NCBI GenBank assembly: GCA_039180025.1
Contig: JBCDDZ010000035.1
Span: 1 to 29,936, forward strand
DNA: 29,936 bases
Direction: 5' to 3'
From: Algisphaera sp039180025
GTDB lineage: Bacteria; Planctomycetota; Phycisphaerae; Phycisphaerales; Phycisphaeraceae
Shown one piece after another: positions 1 to 7,816 of this stretch (its first letter is position 1; every line of letters starts with the position of its first letter). A program made the translations under genes and the position numbers. Under the pieces are notes generated by a model. The model worked only from the letters and a program-made list of their open reading frames with translations, ran no database searches and was not told where the DNA came from.

Positions 1-426
1 AGTCAGGCTAACAGAGCACTTGGTCTTCTCATCCGCTCTTTTCAAACAGCATCCAGGAGTGCGAAATTTGAGAAAAAGTCTTTACTGGTAGCCTACTTTG
101 CCCCCGAAACGACCCCCCCGCCCCCAGCATCCGCCGCCGCCGACCGCCCGCATCAAAACTACCGCGATATGCGGCTGGACCTCCGCCTCCATCAGCCCGG
201 CTCGGCCGCCCCCCTCAACACCTCGCTGTCTTCCCGCCCCGCCCCGGGCCAACCGCTCGATCCCGCCCAGATGCGCTTCCCCCGGGCCGCGTTCCCCGCG
301 GACGCCCCTGTGGGTCAGCGTATCGAAAGACGCCCCGTTCAACCCGCGTCGCCCGCTGTGGACCTCGAAATCGACCCCCGCGTCGATTCCGCTTCCGCCG
401 AAACAGTCCCCGACCAGAGCCCGTAA
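1..426 (+). CDS. C-terminal part of an unidentified protein (5' end outside window)
   Basis: Frame 1 is open from the first base to a TAA at 424-426, so it may be the end of a gene that starts upstream. The first 35 or so residues are mixed and basic (a KFEKKS stretch). From about residue 36 the sequence is rich in proline, alanine and arginine and looks disordered. The stop lies 2 bp from the panC stop, so the two genes would be convergent with almost no gap, which supports a real end here. Third-position GC is low in the first 110 bases and high afterwards, which is odd for one gene and lowers confidence. I do not recognise the family. Confidence 0.4.
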   Translation, partial: SQANRALGLLIRSFQTASRSAKFEKKSLLVAYFAPETTPPPPASAAADRPHQNYRDMRLDLRLHQPGSAAPLNTSLSSRPAPGQPLDPAQMRFPRAAFPADAPVGQRIERRPVQPASPAVDLEIDPRVDSASAETVPDQSP

Positions 427-428
427 GC

Positions 429-1277
429 TCACCCCAGCGGCCGGTTGTCCAGCAGGCGAACTTCGCCCGTTTCCGTGGAGAGCCGACCCGCGACCAGCGC
501 GACGGCCCGGCTCGACGTGACCCGCTCCATCTCTAGCAGCGTCCCGGCCGCCCGCACCGCCGCGTAATCCACCGCGACACCCCGGCCTTGCATCACCGCC
601 GCCATCGCCGACTCGATCGCCGCCGGGTCGGTCTCGCCCTCCGCCGCCATCCCCTCGGCCCGCCGCAGCGCGGCGATCAGACTCAAAGCCTGCTCCCGCT
701 CCCGCTCACCCAGATAGCGGTTCCGGCTGCTCATCGCCAAACCCCCGGCTTCCCGCGTGGTCGGCACCTCCAACACTTCCGTCGGCAGCATCAGGTCCGC
801 GATCATGGCCCGTACCACGCAGAGCTGCTGATAGTCTTTCTGCCCAAACGTCACCGCGTCTGGCTGAACAATATTGAGCAGCTTCAGCACCACCCGGCAG
901 ACCCCCGCGAAATGCCCCGGCCGCGCCGCCCCCTCCAGCCCCGCCGCCACGCTCGGCACGGTCATCTCCACCGCCGGCGCTCGCGCGGGGTACATCTCCC
1001 CGTCCCCCGGCACGAACACCGCCGCCGCACCGGCCGACGCGCACGCCGCGAGGTCCGCCTCCAGGGGCCGCGGGTAACGCTGAAAATCTTCGGTCGGCCC
1101 AAACTGCGTCGGGTTCACAAAAATACTCACCGTCACCGCGTCGGCCGACGCCCGCCCAACCGCAAGGTGCGACAGATGCCCCGCGTGCAGCGCCCCCATC
1201 GTCGGCACCAACGCCACCCGGCCCGACACCGTCCCCCGCCACGCCCGCATCTCGTCCACCGTTTCGATCACCAACAT
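429..1277 (-). CDS. panC: Pantothenate synthetase (pantoate--beta-alanine ligase)
   Basis: This enzyme joins pantoate and beta-alanine with ATP in the last step of pantothenate (coenzyme A precursor) synthesis in the cytoplasm. The 282-residue length is normal for the family. The nucleotide-binding HIGH-type motif is at residues 25-34 (PTMGALHAGH), followed by FVNPTQFG, FGQKDYQQ and the KMSKS-like MSSRN region, all family hallmarks. The ATG at 1277 gives the expected short N-terminus (MLVIETVDEMR) before the first conserved block. It lies 81 bp downstream of the glycosyltransferase gene on the same strand, so co-transcription is possible. No panB or panD is seen in the window. Confidence 0.96.
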   Translation of the reverse strand: MLVIETVDEMRAWRGTVSGRVALVPTMGALHAGHLSHLAVGRASADAVTVSIFVNPTQFGPTEDFQRYPRPLEADLAACASAGAAAVFVPGDGEMYPARAPAVEMTVPSVAAGLEGAARPGHFAGVCRVVLKLLNIVQPDAVTFGQKDYQQLCVVRAMIADLMLPTEVLEVPTTREAGGLAMSSRNRYLGEREREQALSLIAALRRAEGMAAEGETDPAAIESAMAAVMQGRGVAVDYAAVRAAGTLLEMERVTSSRAVALVAGRLSTETGEVRLLDNRPLG

Positions 1278-1358
1278 CCCCCAAGTCTACCCCGAACCCG
1301 CCCCGCAAAACGCCCCCGCTTCCGCTCCGATCCCCGTGACGCCTGCCACACCCCTGCC

Positions 1359-2444
1359 CTAGCCGGGAAACGGCAACGGCTCGCCCGAAAGCTCTCGGTA
1401 CAGCCGCAGGGTCCGCTCGATATGGTCCGACGCCAGACGCTCGCCCCGCACCCACTCCCGCGCGCGACGGCCCAGCGCTCTCGCCGCCTCGCGTTCCCGC
1501 ACCAACCGCTCCAACTCGCCCGCCCAGGCCTCGCCGTCGGCGTCCTCCACCACCCACGCGGTCTGGTCCGGCCGCAGGTAGTCCAGCGCGTCGTCCGCCA
1601 CCGACACCACCGGCACGCCGTGCGCCATGGCCAGCAACGTCACCCCCCGCGAGCGCCCGAGGGCCTGCGGGTGTACCACCGCGTCCGCCATCAGCAGCAG
1701 CTCCCGCCGCCCCAGGCGACGCGGCACGAACGACAGATATTTGAGCAGTCCCATCCGCTGCGCCGTCTTCCAAATCTGACGCTGGTCCGACCGCTGGCCC
1801 TCGAAAAAAAACAGCATCTCCGGCCGATCCGCCACCACCCGCGCGATCCCCTCCAGCAGCCGCCGGTACGACTCGTCCATCACCCCATCGCCGCACACCG
1901 CCACGCACACCGCCCCGTCGCGCTCCAGCCCCTCCGCCATCGGCTCGCCCACGTGGACCCCCGGCCACACCGTTTCCACCCGGACCCGTCCCTGAGTCTG
2001 TTCCCGGATCTCCTCGGCGATCGGCTCGGTCGTCGCGGCAAAAACGCAGCGTGTCGGATTCAGTTGGCCGCTCAGCCGTGCCGCCGCCGCCGCATCCTCC
2101 ACCGCCCCCGCCTGGAACACCACCGGCAGGTCTAAGTGGTCCCCGATCACCGCCGCCGGCTGCCAAAGATCGCGGTGCAGCGCATGGATCAAATCGACCC
2201 GCGACGCATCAAACGCCCCGACCAGCCTCACCAGTCGGCGGTGGTTGAGCACCGCCAACCGCGACTCGGGCCACGTCCGCTTCTGGCCTAACAGTGACGC
2301 CCCGCCCAGCCCCGCGCCGCCCGCCCCCTGCGGGACCACCCGGGTCAGACGGACCTGCTCGTCCACCAGGCCGACGCTGAGCTGCTGGAACGTCGTCAGC
2401 TCGTCGTCCAGCCAAGCCGTGTTCGCGAGCAGCGCAGCGTGCAT
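1359..2444 (-). CDS. Group 1 (GT4-like) glycosyltransferase
   Basis: A predicted cytoplasmic GT-B fold glycosyltransferase of 361 residues. The N-terminus (MHAALLANTAWLDDEL) matches the first beta strand of group 1 transferases, so I start at 2444; upstream extension of the open frame would run over the divergent prmC gene. The C-terminal half carries the donor-site region: a VVHPQALGRSRG stretch followed by TLLAMAHGVPVVSV, equivalent to the E-x7-E and LEAMA-G-PVV segment. Here the first acidic residue is replaced by Q/R, so the sugar-nucleotide site is somewhat unusual. The acceptor and product are not deducible. Its start is only 36 bp from that of prmC, implying a compact divergent promoter. 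Confidence 0.8.
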   Translation of the reverse strand: MHAALLANTAWLDDELTTFQQLSVGLVDEQVRLTRVVPQGAGGAGLGGASLLGQKRTWPESRLAVLNHRRLVRLVGAFDASRVDLIHALHRDLWQPAAVIGDHLDLPVVFQAGAVEDAAAAARLSGQLNPTRCVFAATTEPIAEEIREQTQGRVRVETVWPGVHVGEPMAEGLERDGAVCVAVCGDGVMDESYRRLLEGIARVVADRPEMLFFFEGQRSDQRQIWKTAQRMGLLKYLSFVPRRLGRRELLLMADAVVHPQALGRSRGVTLLAMAHGVPVVSVADDALDYLRPDQTAWVVEDADGEAWAGELERLVREREAARALGRRAREWVRGERLASDHIERTLRLYRELSGEPLPFPG

Positions 2445-2480
2445 CGTCCCAGTGTACCGCCGGGCCGTTACCATGCCGCC

Positions 2481-3368
2481 ATGGACGGCCCCTGGACCAC
2501 CCGCAAACTCCTCGCCTGGACCACCGCCCACTTCCGGGACCGCGAAGTTGATTCTCCCCGGGTCGCCGCAGAAATGCTGCTCAGCCACGTGTTGGAAGTC
2601 TCCCGCCTGCGTCTTTATATGGAGCCCGACCGCCCCGCGTCCGCCGAAGAACGCGACACCTTCCGCCGCCTCGTCGCGCGGGCGGGGAAGCACGAGCCCG
2701 TTGATTATCTGGTCGGCAAAGCACCGTTTTTTTCCATGGAGTTCCGCGTCGGCCCCGCGGTCCTGATCCCCCGCCCCAGCACCGAAACCTTGGTCGAACA
2801 CGTCTTACAACGGGAGCGGCTCCAGGACCGCCCCGACCCGACCCTCGCCGACGTCTGTACCGGCAGCGGGATCATCGCGATCACGCTGGCTAAGCACCTG
2901 CCCCGTGCGACCGTCGTCGCCACCGACCTCAGCGAAGACGCCCTCGCGATCGCCCGGCAGAACGCCGACGACCACGGTGTCGCCGACCGCATCGAGTTCC
3001 GTCAGGGCGATCTCCTCACGCCTTTGGACGGCCAACGCTTCGATTACCTCCTGGCCAACCCCCCCTACATCAGCGATGCCGAGTGGTGCGAGGTCTTGCC
3101 CAATGTCGCGGATTACGAACCCACCCTCGCCCTCCGCGGCGGCGCAGACGGCCTCGATCACCTCCGGCCGCTGCTCGCGATGGCCCACCGCCACCTGACT
3201 CCTCAGGGGCAGGCACTTTTCGAGTTCGCCGCGTCCCAGGCCGACGCCGTCTCGGCTTTGGCCCACGCTGCCGAAGGTCTGGAAAACCCGGCCGTCTTAA
3301 AAGATCACGAACACTTTCCCCGGGTGCTCGTCGCCGACGAGGCGTCAACCCTTACGCCCACGAATTAG
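2481..3368 (+). CDS. prmC: Release factor glutamine methyltransferase PrmC (HemK)
   Basis: This S-adenosylmethionine-dependent enzyme methylates the GGQ glutamine of peptide-chain release factors. The protein has 295 residues, the usual length. An N-terminal helical release-factor-binding domain (1-75) ends in VDYLVGKAPFFSMEFRV, followed by LIPRPSTE (RPxTE motif). The SAM site is VCTGSG at 125-130, and the catalytic NPPY is at 193-196 (LLANPPYIS). The ATG at 2481 is preferred over an in-frame ATG at 2439 because the latter would overlap the divergent glycosyltransferase start and add non-family residues. In many bacteria prmC follows prfA, which is not present here. Confidence 0.94.
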   Translation: MDGPWTTRKLLAWTTAHFRDREVDSPRVAAEMLLSHVLEVSRLRLYMEPDRPASAEERDTFRRLVARAGKHEPVDYLVGKAPFFSMEFRVGPAVLIPRPSTETLVEHVLQRERLQDRPDPTLADVCTGSGIIAITLAKHLPRATVVATDLSEDALAIARQNADDHGVADRIEFRQGDLLTPLDGQRFDYLLANPPYISDAEWCEVLPNVADYEPTLALRGGADGLDHLRPLLAMAHRHLTPQGQALFEFAASQADAVSALAHAAEGLENPAVLKDHEHFPRVLVADEASTLTPTN

Positions 3369-3483
3369 CCGCACACGCCGAACGTGGCCGCTGACTTTGT
3401 CAATATTGCGTAAACGCCTGCGGTCAGACCGATCGTTCGGACCGTCTCAACCAGAGCAAGACTTATTCGCGAACCGCAATGGC

Positions 3484-4200
3484 TTAGCGCATGACCGCGG
3501 TTTCGCCGATGAGCCGTACCGGCTGCTCCCGCAGGTCCGCTCCTTGCGCCAGGGTGCCGGGCGTGGCGTAGGTATAGGCCCGCGTCCGCCGGACCATCAC
3601 CGGCTGGAGCACCGCGTTGCCTTGCTCGTCGAGCACCGCCGCCCCGGTGATCGGATCGATCTCGGCCTGAAGCACCGGCTCGCCCGTCCGTGGCGAGAGC
3701 AGCGGCTTTGTCTCGCCGTCGGCCCCCGCAAAAAACACCGTAAACTCATCCACGTCTTCATCCGAAGCCGGCCAGATCGCGACACTCTCTTTCGCAAAAT
3801 CCTCCCCTTGAAGCAGCCGACCCAACACGTCGTCTGGGCTCAGTAGTAGCTTGTTGCCCAGCCGCTCGGCGATCGCCGGGTAGACCGAGGCGGGGATGCG
3901 TCGGCCCACCGTCACGATCCGGCCGTTATCGTCGATTACCGTCACCTCGGGGATAAACAAGCGGTCTTCCCCGGTGTTGTTCGTCACCTGGTACGCCATG
4001 TACCAGTACCATCGCACCAGACCTCGGTCGTCCGCCACCGCGATGGCCTTGGGCGTATTAACTTCCAGATCAAACGACCAGGCCGGGTTGATGATCGACG
4101 GCTCGGCGAACGTGCCCGCGCCCTCCGCCGCCCCGGCCGAACTCCCCGCCCCGCAAAGCCCGGCGACCAGTAACAACAGCGTCAATCGTGCGTGGGCCAT
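3484..4200 (-). CDS. Exported hypothetical protein with signal peptide
   Basis: A 238-residue protein with a clear Sec-type signal peptide (about residues 1-24, a short basic start, LTLLLLVAGLCGAG core, small residues before an AEGAG start). The mature part is beta-rich and includes WYWYMAYQVTNNTGED, VTVIDDNGRIV and a late block on default values and tyrosines. No catalytic motif is visible. The style resembles secreted planctomycete proteins of unknown role. A purine-rich GAGGAC about 8 bases before the ATG supports the start at 4200. It is convergent with prmC. I do not recognise a named family. Confidence 0.75.
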   Translation of the reverse strand: MAHARLTLLLLVAGLCGAGSSAGAAEGAGTFAEPSIINPAWSFDLEVNTPKAIAVADDRGLVRWYWYMAYQVTNNTGEDRLFIPEVTVIDDNGRIVTVGRRIPASVYPAIAERLGNKLLLSPDDVLGRLLQGEDFAKESVAIWPASDEDVDEFTVFFAGADGETKPLLSPRTGEPVLQAEIDPITGAAVLDEQGNAVLQPVMVRRTRAYTYATPGTLAQGADLREQPVRLIGETAVMR

Positions 4201-4419
4201 AAGTTGATGTCCTCAAAGATCCGTGGTTCACGAACAAGGCCCCGCACGCCAGAAAACCTACACCGGCGGGATTGGCCTACCCGATCTGACAGTGTACGAT
4301 CGCCCCCCCCCCGGAGCAATGGCCCGCCGCGGGCTATCGGGCCCTGAATCCAGCCCCCTGCCCCTCGCGCACCGTCGACCGCGCCGTGCCCCTTCTCGTC
4401 CGCCCCGCGTCCTCCGATC

Positions 4420-5382
4420 ATGGCCCACCGCCCCGGCACACCCAGCCCGTCCCCCGCCGACCGATCCGCACTGCGGTTCGAGCTCGCCGATCCCGAACTC
4501 CGCCCCGAAGCCCTCGCCATGCTCCTCACCGGCCGCCGCGACGCCGGCGAACCCGCCGTACGCCCTTTTTTGGCGTTCGCCCAAGAGCACGACCTCGACC
4601 TCGACGCCCTCTGGGTTGCCTGGGACGCCCGCCGCATGGCCGCCGCAACGCTAATTATCCCGGGCGTCGGCAAGACCGCGATGCTGTTCCTCTCGCCCGT
4701 CGCCTCGAGCGGACGGGTGACCGTCTGCGGCCAGTTGATCGCTCACGCCCTCGCCCCGCTCTCGCCACAAGAAACCTGCCTGGTCCAGTCGCTCATCGAA
4801 CAGGGGCAGTCGCTGCAACAAAAGGCGGTGGAAGCCGGCGGCTTCCGCCTGCTCGCCGACCTCGCCTACATGCACCGGTCGGGCCGGCGTTTGGACCCCC
4901 CGCCCGCGGTCTGTCTTGACGACCAACCGCTCACCCCCGTCACCTGGTCCGAAGCCGACCGCCCGCTTTTCGTGCAGGCCATCGAGACAAGCTACCAGGA
5001 CACGCAAGACTGCCCGGGCCTCCTGGGCCTGCGCGACATCCACGATATCCTCGCCGGCCACCGCGCCACCGGGCGTTTCGACCCCGCCGACTGGCGCGTC
5101 TGGCGCGCCCCCGACGGCCGCCCCGCCGCCGTCATGCTCTTGGCGGAATCCACCGGCACGCCCGGCGTCGAACTCGTGTACCTCGGGGTCAGCCCCCACG
5201 CCCGCGGAAAAGGCCTCGCCAAGACCCTCATGCGTCTGGCCCTGGACCGTACCGCTCGCCACGGCCACGGCGATCTGTTCCTCGCCGTCGACGACCAGAA
5301 TCAGCCCGCCCTCCGCCTCTACCGCGGCCTAGGCTTCAAAACCAGCACCCGCAAAACCGCCCTCATCTATACCCCCGTGTGA
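4420..5382 (+). CDS. GNAT-family N-acetyltransferase
   Basis: A 320-residue protein ending in a clear GNAT domain. Motif A, which binds the acetyl-CoA pyrophosphate, is at about 257-271 (VSPHARGKGLAKTLM), followed by the LFLAVDDQNQPALRLYRGLGF block typical of motif B. The N-terminal 150 residues also look like a degenerate acetyltransferase half (an AAATLIIPGVGKTAMLF strand region and a second QSLIEQGQ segment), so a tandem-GNAT architecture, as in mycothiol synthase-like proteins, is likely. The acceptor is unknown. The ATG at 4420 is followed directly by high-GC3 coding sequence. It sits just upstream of the candidate replication origin. Confidence 0.85.
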   Translation: MAHRPGTPSPSPADRSALRFELADPELRPEALAMLLTGRRDAGEPAVRPFLAFAQEHDLDLDALWVAWDARRMAAATLIIPGVGKTAMLFLSPVASSGRVTVCGQLIAHALAPLSPQETCLVQSLIEQGQSLQQKAVEAGGFRLLADLAYMHRSGRRLDPPPAVCLDDQPLTPVTWSEADRPLFVQAIETSYQDTQDCPGLLGLRDIHDILAGHRATGRFDPADWRVWRAPDGRPAAVMLLAESTGTPGVELVYLGVSPHARGKGLAKTLMRLALDRTARHGHGDLFLAVDDQNQPALRLYRGLGFKTSTRKTALIYTPV

Positions 5383-5417
5383 ACGCCGCCGAGCCCCGGC
5401 GTCGCTTTCCTTTTAGA
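5383..5417 (+). terminator. Hairpin with T-rich tail after the acetyltransferase gene
   Basis: Immediately after the TGA, ACGCCG (5383-5388) pairs with CGGCGT (5397-5402) around an 8-base loop, followed by CGCTTTCCTTTTAGA. The 6-bp GC stem and interrupted T-tract fit a weak intrinsic terminator that would insulate the downstream AT-rich origin-like segment. Confidence 0.5.
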
Positions 5418-5625
5418 GGCATAAAATCAGCGATCAATCTTTTCCACGGCCCTTCAGCCTTGCGGAAAAATCCTAGTAATTTGTATAAACAACCCGTAAA
5501 CGAAGTGTTAAAGAAATGTTCAAACCGCCACCGCCTTATCCACATCGACGTGTGTAAATCCTTTGCCACGATGGGGAAAAAATCTTTTACGACGCTAACC
5601 GCTTGTTTTCGCTCACGCTGAAGTT
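5403..5625. other. oriC: Candidate chromosomal replication origin (oriC) upstream of dnaA
   Basis: This segment is distinctly AT-rich in a GC-rich window and lies 440 bp upstream of dnaA. It holds a perfect DnaA box TTATCCACA at 5536-5544. Near matches to TTWTNCACA follow: TGTGTAAAT at 5551-5559 (minus strand ATTTACACA, one mismatch, facing the first box), TGGGGAAAA at 5572-5580 (minus strand TTTTCCCCA, one mismatch) and TTTTCCACG at 5440-5448 (one mismatch). Short AT-rich runs at 5460-5530 could serve as an unwinding element. Most bacteria carry oriC next to dnaA, which supports the call. It could also be only the autoregulated dnaA promoter region. Confidence 0.55.
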
Positions 5626-6062
5626 TGCAACCCCGCCGGGGCGGATCGACACCCCTTGTGAGCCTGCGATCTGCTGCTTATCCTCGCTAGCTGTCGCGGA
5701 AGGAATCTGCGATCCGCGTGTAAAAACGCCGGCCCGTCACTCAAGCTCGTGACGACCACGCCAAGGATTCGAGCACGGAATTTCAACCCTCGGCCCCCGG
5801 ACATCCCGGGGTTCACCCCTCGCCGAGCCGTGACCTCGAACCGAACCTTTCTCGACCCGGCGCGGTTGTCCAACGGCGGGCCCGACTCGTTCGATCGGGC
5901 GGCCTCCCGGAAGGAACCACTCACAACTCGGTGCTCACCCGTACGGGGACGGGCCGCCGCGACTTCTGCGGCGCTGCCCATCCGCTGTCCTGCGGCACCA
6001 TCAGCCTCGGCCACGCTCGCATCGCCGCGCGTGCAGGCCGTCACCCCGGAGCAAGCGGCACG
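5626..6062. other. Gene-free GC-rich leader between the origin-like segment and dnaA
   Basis: No convincing gene lies here. Reading frames across it lack recognisable protein features. A weak DnaA-box-like TTATCCTCG is at 5678-5686 (two mismatches). The stretch is probably the dnaA promoter and untranslated leader. An upstream in-frame extension of dnaA to 5931 is possible but its composition is unlike DnaA domain I. Confidence 0.4.
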
Positions 6063-7532
6063 ATGCCCCAACCCGACCCCGGCCTTACTGACCGCATCAC
6101 GCAGCGACTCGCCCAAGCCGTCGGGCAACGCCGCTACGAACTCTGGATCCAGCCCTCGGTCCGCCTCGACTATCGCGGCGGCGAGCAGACCCTCCACGTC
6201 ACCGTGCCCAACCGTTTTATCGCCGACAAAATCCGCGCCGACTTCTCCGGCGAGATCCGAGACGCCACCCGCGCAGAGGCCGGCATCGACCCCGAAACCC
6301 AGCTCCACGTCGAACTCCGCGTCGAGCCGGACCGGTTCACCCCCGCCGCCACCTCACCCCCCGGCCCGGCCCCCGATCGCGCTAAACCCGCCGCCACTCC
6401 GCGTCCCGTCCCCCGCTCCGCCTCCGGCCCCGCCGCCCACGCGGGAGTGACTTTCCGCCACGGCTTCGAGGATTTTGTTGTCGGGCCCAGCAACGAACTG
6501 GCTTTCGCCGCCGCCCAGGCGCTCGCCGACGCCGAAACCACGGCCCACCCCACCGCCACCACCTCGCTGTTCCTTCATGGCGAGTGCGGCCTGGGTAAGA
6601 CCCACCTTCTGCAAGCCACTTGCCGGCGGACCATCGAACGCCGGCCCGACGCCCGCGTGCTCTACCTCACGGCCGAGCAGTTCACCAACCGTTACATCAC
6701 CGCGGTCCGGAGCAACACGCTCGAAGCGTTCCGCCGTGAGCTGCGCCGCCTCGACCTCTTGGCCGTGGACGACATCGGTTTCTTTGCCAACAAAGAAAAA
6801 ACCCAGCAGGAGTTCCTCCACAGCTTCGACCACGTCGAACTCCGCGGCGCCCGCGTCATCCTCGCCAGCGACAGCCACCCCCGGCTGGTCAAACAGTTCA
6901 GCCAGGCCCTGGTCTCCCGCTGTCTTCAAGGACTCGTCGTTCAGGTACAGCCGCCCGACGACGCGACCCGCCTCGCCCTGATCCACCGCTTGGCCAAACG
7001 GCGTGGCCTCGTGCTCGCCGGTAGCGTCGACGAACGGCTCGCCGCCCATGCCGGCCAAACCGTCCGCGAGATCGAGGGCACCATCGCCCAGCTCCACGCC
7101 CTGGCCTCGCTTGCCCAACCGCACACCGCGCACCGTGTGGTCGATCGTGCCCTGGCCGAACGCCTCCTGCATGGCCAACGCAGCCTCGCCGCCCGCCGGC
7201 CCGTCCGCTTCGAAGATATCTGCGCGACCGCTTGCGAGTCCCTCAACGTCACGCCCGATCAGGTCGCCGGCTCGTCCCGGCACCGCCAGATCGTCCTGGC
7301 CCGGGCGCTGGTCGTCTACCTCGCGAAACAAATGACCACCCACAGCTACCCCGAAATCGCCGCCGCCCTGGGCAAACCCAGCCACTCTACGGTAGTCACC
7401 GCGGTCCAGCGGATGACTCGCCAGCTCGAAGCCAACGACCCTCTGCTCCTCCCGGGCCGCGCCGCCCCCGTCACCCCCGTTCAGCTCGTCGAAGAGATCC
7501 GCCGCTTGGTCCTGCAACGGATCAACGGCTGA
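6063..7532 (+). CDS. dnaA: Chromosomal replication initiator protein DnaA
   Basis: A 489-residue initiator ATPase that binds DnaA boxes and opens oriC. Domain I (1-90) contains RRYELWIQP and LHVTVPNRFIADKI, typical of the family. Residues 95-128 form a proline/alanine-rich domain II linker. The AAA+ core has Walker A GECGLGKTH (173-181), Walker B LLAVDD (232-237) and sensor II VREIEGT (334-340). Domain IV (about 403-451) is the DnaA-box-binding helix-turn-helix. Its signature reads GKPSHSTVVTA where most DnaA proteins have GGRDHTTVLHA, so two of the three D-H-T base-contact positions differ. The ATG at 6063 has a CCGGAG ribosome site and matches the usual domain I start. Confidence 0.95.
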   Translation: MPQPDPGLTDRITQRLAQAVGQRRYELWIQPSVRLDYRGGEQTLHVTVPNRFIADKIRADFSGEIRDATRAEAGIDPETQLHVELRVEPDRFTPAATSPPGPAPDRAKPAATPRPVPRSASGPAAHAGVTFRHGFEDFVVGPSNELAFAAAQALADAETTAHPTATTSLFLHGECGLGKTHLLQATCRRTIERRPDARVLYLTAEQFTNRYITAVRSNTLEAFRRELRRLDLLAVDDIGFFANKEKTQQEFLHSFDHVELRGARVILASDSHPRLVKQFSQALVSRCLQGLVVQVQPPDDATRLALIHRLAKRRGLVLAGSVDERLAAHAGQTVREIEGTIAQLHALASLAQPHTAHRVVDRALAERLLHGQRSLAARRPVRFEDICATACESLNVTPDQVAGSSRHRQIVLARALVVYLAKQMTTHSYPEIAAALGKPSHSTVVTAVQRMTRQLEANDPLLLPGRAAPVTPVQLVEEIRRLVLQRING

Positions 7533-7816
7533 CCGTAGCGCAAGCGTATAGCCGATCCGAGCGCCAAATCCGCCCCGGCCTTTCCATCCACCCGCAAGCG
7601 GAATCCAAACCGTTCCTCAAACGCGGCAACACTCGGCACTGCCGGCTGACGCCCGGAAGGCGGATGAGCGAGACGCGGGATGCGTTCGAGGCGCGTTACC
7701 TACTTCGGTGCGTGCGTCGGCAGCCATCACCTGCGACGATTCGCTGCACAAACAAGCCACGTCCCGGTCGAGACGGCGGTTTCATCTCTATTGAATCTGA
7801 AAGGTTTGCCGCCGCG

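Noticed and set aside
588..2166. Long open frames on both strands over panC and the glycosyltransferase gene
   Set aside because: They are low-complexity Arg/His/Pro- or Gly-rich translations caused by high GC3, overlapping genes with strong family motifs.
7533..7816. Gap between dnaA and the FG-GAP gene examined for origin boxes, terminators or small genes
   Set aside because: No DnaA box, no stem with T-tract and no convincing coding frame were found; only loose GGCGG/CCGCC repeats near 7770-7815.
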